Shown: positions 59,294-64,000 of the stretch, one piece after another
How the letters are laid out: each line of letters starts with the position of its first letter
Numbering within the stretch: position 1 is the stretch's first letter
From: Mansonella perstans
Taxonomy: Eukaryota > Nematoda > Chromadorea > Rhabditida > Onchocercidae
Length of the DNA stretch: 64,000 bases
NCBI GenBank assembly: GCA_037074765.1
Contig: JBAMDO010000098.1
Coordinates: 124,001 to 188,000 of the forward strand
Reading direction: 5' to 3'
The notes under the pieces: model-generated
Told to the model about the DNA's origin: nothing
Database searches by the model: none
What the model saw: only the letters and a program-made list of their open reading frames with translations
Translations under genes and position numbers: made by a program

Positions 59294-62243
59294 ATGTCGC
59301 TTTTTCGTCCTTCCAAACCACTGCATTATGCGAATCATACACGATATTTGATTTTACTCATTTCAATACTTGCACTGTCATTTATTGCCAGTAATACTTT
59401 AATTTTAAATTTCACATTTATTTGTATGTCTAATGGAACAGCGCAAATGTCCAATTTAATAGCAAACCAATCAGGTAAGTTTTGTTTTTTCTTTATTAAA
59501 TTTGAACTTAAATTAAATTATTCATTGAAAGAAAATATAAAGAAAATGAAAAATTAGGGATTGAAATTCGAATAGTGTTGGAATGAGAAATGTGAGATAA
59601 TAAATGAGATAATGATGCAATCAGCAAAAATAATAAATAAATCAAATATAAGTAGCAATATTTTATGGATGAATAATTGAGTAATTGCGATATCTGTTGA
59701 TCATCAGCTTTTGTTGATAAGAATTGATATTTGATAACTGATAACTAGTTTGTGTTGATGTTAACAAATTGTATTTTAGATTTAACAAATGAAGCAACTT
59801 ATTTCACAAAAACTCAAGAAGGTCTGTTATATTCAGCAACAGCTATCGGTAATCTTATAGGTACTTATCCAGTAATTGTACTTGCACAAAAATTAACAAT
59901 TAGGTGAGCTTTCCAAAAATTTCAATCCAAATTTAATTCAATTTTTTCAAATTACAATCTGATAAATTTTTGAATGTTGATCTTGTTAATTTTTTTTTGT
60001 TTTATTTTTTGGTATTAATAATGAATCAAAAATAGATGAAGAGTAAAAGTTCTTTAACACAGCATAAGCAATCGATTGTAAATGCTTTCAGGACACTACT
60101 TCCAATATTTGGAATCATATCGGCCATTTCAACTTTACTAATTCCATGGCTTGCTAATTTTGGATTTGAATTTCTTTTCGCTATGCGATTTCTTGAAGTA
60201 TGAAAGAAAATTATTAAAAGTTCCTAATTAATTCACCTGTAACATTTCAAGGAATAATTCGAAGAAATTTAGGGATGTAGGAATATTTTTCACGTAGGCT
60301 ATAAGATCCACCAATAAATAATGTGTTTGTTGATAAGTTATATTTGCATAAATCATATGGTCACTGATAAGTTTGATAAATTTTCTAATCTAAAAAATTC
60401 ATATTTTTGATAAATATAATTGTCAGTGATTAGATCATCCTATTAACTTTTCGGATAAGTGATCTGATTATAAGGTCCATCAATAAGTAGTTCTTGATGA
60501 TTTATATTGATTCACTACGTAATAATTTTAAAAATTTTATTGATAATTCGTACATCGCTGATAAGTTACTTATATTCTCTATAAGTTATTGCAGATCATC
60601 AATAAGTTAAACAGAAAAGGTATATTATTTCCACCAAGGTATTTAGTGAAAATAACTATACGGTACTTTCCATCATATGAATTAAAAAAGTTCCATTAAT
60701 TAATAGAAATGAATTCGAAAATTATTCCTAATTGGTATATTAATTAAAATATATAATGTACATGAATTTAAGGTGTGGTAAAAAAGTATAAATTCTAAAA
60801 TTTATAAAGACTTTTTTTGAAATTTTTTCAAATTTCAATAAGATCAAAAAAATATATTGCAATTATTCTATATATCATTCCCTATATTTTGCATTATTTC
60901 AATATTTTAAAATCATATGATCATATAATTGCGAGAATTATGATAAACAAAATTTGTACTTAAATATTTGTTGAAAAAAAAACAAATTAATGTCGAATTC
61001 AAATTGAAAAAATCAATAATTATTTAAATAATTTCAAAATTAATTACATATTTTGATTTTAGGGATTTGGATATGCATCAGCTTATCCAGCGACTGGTGC
61101 AATTATCTCACAATGGTCATTATTAGCTGATAGTGGAATGTTTATGTCATTAATGATGTGTCATTTACAGGTATTTGTGATGAACATTTTGCTAATTAAT
61201 TTACAAGCAATTATTGATGATAATTATCGACTTAATTTTTATTATAAAATAATTTTTGCAACTAATTATTATTGTTAATTTATAATTTTTATCACTAAGA
61301 AATTTTTGTTCGAAATAATTTTTGAAATTTTTTCTCTTTATTGGTCAAAAATTGACTAGTTTTGTTTTTCTAGATTGGACCTCTGTTTACAATGCCTATA
61401 TCGGGAATTTTATGTGTATCATCATTTGGTTGGCCAGCAACATATTACATACATGGCATAGTTACATTAATCATTGTGTTCTTATTTTACATTATCTATC
61501 GTGATTCACCAAAGATTCATAAGTTTGTTATAAAATCATATTTTAATAGCAAATGTAATGTTTGTTTTCATTTGGTAAAACGAAAGATTTCATACTATAT
61601 TTTATGTTCGTAATCATTACACATCCTTAAATTTCGTTTTTTATTTTATTTTGAAATTTTATTTATCAAAAAAAAATAAAAAAAAAAATTTTCGACAAGT
61701 TTTCTGGAAGATTTAAATTTGTTTTTTTTTTTTTTTTCATTCTTTTTTCCATATATTTTTACCCATGTCAATAATAATTTGAGAAAAATAATATAAACTT
61801 GAAATGCTACAATGAATTAATATTAACTTAGAATCTTATAAGTATCTTATGTATTAATTTAAAATTGTAAAAAAACTGACATCTAAGTTGGAATCGTACA
61901 AAGATCTAATATGAAAAGCCTAATACTCACAATAATTAAATGAACGAATCAATTTCAATTTAAATAGTAATAAAAAGTTTTACTTTCTTTTACCAGTGCA
62001 GAAATGTTAGCTCGAAAGAATTGTCAAAAATTGAATTTGGTAAAGAAGTGACATATGCGAAGAAGATGCCGAAGGTACCGTATGGCGCTATTATTCGTGA
62101 TATTTCCATTTGGGGTATTTGGAGTGCATGTATTGGTGCTACTTTAGGTTTTCAAATATTTTTCCAACAAGGACCAATATATCTTAATAAAGTTTGTTTT
62201 AATTTTTGAAATTAAAAATTGAAATGAATATTCTCTCACTCCT

Positions 62244-62281
<38 letters not shown>

Positions 62282-64000
62282 TCTCTTTTATCTTTTCGCA
62301 TACATTAGTCCTAAATATGTGATTTATTTAATTTCAGGTATGATATTAAAATGTAAATTCATTTAATTTTAGGTGTTAAAATTTACTGTAGAAAAAACTG
62401 GCATAGTATCAGCATTACCAATGATACTATCGATTATTATTAAAGTTCTTGCTGGCCCATTAAGTGATCATGCAATTTGTTGTGGTGAAAAAACTCGTGT
62501 AATGCTATTTACTCTTATTTCTCAAGGTTATTTAATTTATTTCCCTTCCTATTGATTTTTTTTTTCTACAGTTTAAGAGAAAAATTAATTTTTCGTTTTT
62601 CATTTAAACTTCAATAAATTATATTTCAGTAAATAATTAATTTATCCGATTGTAACTGATGCTTCCTATTTTTATAAGTCTCTATTAATTTTTAATTACT
62701 AACCTATATTTCATATAAACTTTAATAAATTGTACGATTTTTTATTTTGGAAATTAATTAATTATTTATCTAAAACTCGTATAATTTATTATTTAATTCT
62801 TGTAAAATTTTACCCAATAATAACATTTATTTAATTATTATCTTTCAGTGTTTTTCAGGTTGCATGGTAGCGTGCTTTATATTCTTAGCATTGATACCAG
62901 CAAATGCCGTTAATTTAGGTCAAATAGCATTTACATTAGCAGTGGGATTTAGCGGACTAAATTCCGTGGGTGTAATTAGAAGTGCACAATTGGTAAATAA
63001 GAATATTTTACATTCCTTATATCAATTTTTTTAATGCAATTTATTTTCGATTAAACTGAGAAAATACTCTACTCTTCGATAGAAAAAACTGAAAAAATAC
63101 TCTACTCTTTAGTATTATGTTATAAATTTTTTTTTTATGCAGTATAAAATGAATATTTGATATGCTTATTTATATAATTAGATTTTGATCTATTAAATAA
63201 CTAACTGAACTAATTAATTAGTTAGGCAAAAAAAATACCAATTTTAGGTGGCTCGTCAACACATACATTTTGTTCTGTCAATCGTGTCAATTATTAATTG
63301 CATGGGCACTCTAATCATACCATTATTTGTATCATTTGTTGCACCAGATAATACTGTTGAACAATGGTAAAATTAATTAATTATAATTAATCACTTTCGT
63401 TCATTAAGCATATATCCGCAAATAATGAAATTTTTGATTAGAATGTGTATTTGTATTATATTTATATATATATATATATAATAATTATATTATATATAAT
63501 ATATATATATATATATATAATAATTAAATATAATTATTTAATATATATATATATATATGCTGATAAATTCAGCTCTAATAATACATTTAGTGTATTAAAT
63601 AGTTAAATGATTATTTTATTAGCGGAATAAATTTCCAAATATTTAACCATTCATTTATCACAATAGCATCAATCGTTTCAGAATTTACACTCAAATTATC
63701 ATTTCCAATTAATAAATAGTTAATAAACAAAACAGGAAAAAAATTAACAAATTATTGACAATTTTAATAATTATTTTTGATAAAACTTTCTTCTCATTTT
63801 CATTTTCCTTTCATTTTTTTAAAAAAAATTTTTTTTTGAAAAATAAATTTATTTTTTAAAAATTTATCTTTCTTTAAGACTTATAGAAAAATTGAAAAAA
63901 TAAAATAAAAAACTCAATTCTCAATTTTTATTTTCAGGTCAATAATTTTCTATACAATTGTTGCTATAATGATTGTTAGTAATGGTTTCTTTTTTGCTGT
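59294..64000 (+). CDS. SLC17-type major facilitator transporter (partial, 3' end outside)
   Basis: Exons are 59294-59474, 59780-59903, 60092-60197, 61063-61170, 61374-61522, 62002-62191, 62373-62526, 62859-62992, 63248-63366 and 63938-64000 onward, all phase-consistent, about 442 residues so far. The layout fits the anion:cation symporter (SLC17/sialin/phosphate transporter) family. There is an N-terminal RYLILLISILALSF helix, an Asn-rich loop between the first helices, EGLLYSATAIGNLIGTYP, the GFGYASAYPATGAIISQW helix, FGWPATYYIHG, a central loop RDSPKIHKNVSSKELSKIE-type segment, then GQIAFTLAVGFSGLNSVGV and INCMGTLIIP. SLC17 proteins carry organic or inorganic anions across plasma or vesicle membranes; the substrate cannot be told. 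Exon 8 has two tandem acceptors 10 bases apart; only the downstream one (62858/62859) keeps the frame. The last residues and stop lie beyond the window. Confidence 0.88.
62238..62280. repeat. CT microsatellite in a transporter intron
   Basis: A nearly pure CTCTCT run of about 35 bases between exons 6 and 7. Confidence 0.9.
63460..63560. repeat. TA microsatellite in a transporter intron
   Basis: ATATAT runs interrupted by ATAATTATAT, with near-palindromic arrangement. Confidence 0.9.

Overview
The window looks like nuclear DNA of a parasitic nematode, most likely a filarial or other spirurid worm. It is very AT-rich and dense in low-complexity DNA. Coding sequence is cut into short exons with TTTTCAG-type 3' splice sites, and several start codons lie directly behind such a site, as expected for spliced-leader trans-splicing. 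The gene set also fits: a DAF-36/Neverland oxygenase, a Warts/LATS kinase with nematode-like exon layout, and a neuroglobin-type globin. The species assignment is inference. I saw no bacterial operon, CRISPR array, rRNA, tRNA or recognisable transposase.

Layout, left half, all on the plus strand: (1) the 3' end of a globin gene, 136-1156; (2) translation initiation factor eIF1, 4357-7796, in three exons; (3) an intronless GPI mannosyltransferase III (PIG-B) gene, 5293-6780, lying in the same orientation inside eIF1 intron 2; (4) a divergent RhoGAP-domain gene with an Asn/Asp-rich tail, 11706-16082; (5) a calponin/transgelin-type single calponin-homology-domain gene, 18054-21543.

Middle and right: (6) a complete 20-exon LATS/Warts Hippo-pathway kinase on the minus strand, 24897-35130; (7) about 12 kb of intergenic DNA, 35131-47557, packed with microsatellites, homopolymers and degenerate minisatellites, plus one GC-richer block ending in a strong minus-strand splice donor that may be an untranslated first exon of the kinase gene; (8) a complete eight-exon DAF-36 Rieske oxygenase on the minus strand, 47558-52096; (9) about 7 kb of AT-rich DNA between divergent genes; (10) an SLC17-type major-facilitator transporter on the plus strand from 59294, running off the right edge.

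Apart from the nested eIF1/PIG-B pair, the genes do not form an evident pathway. The exon models were built by hand from reading frame, splice consensus and phase, and every junction is phase-consistent except LATS exon 7/8, which is flagged. The most unusual arrangement is PIG-B inside the eIF1 intron. The best candidates for undescribed elements are the GC-richer non-coding blocks at 39940-40085, 45640-45800 and 22540-23050, and the 29/58-bp and ~26-bp minisatellites.
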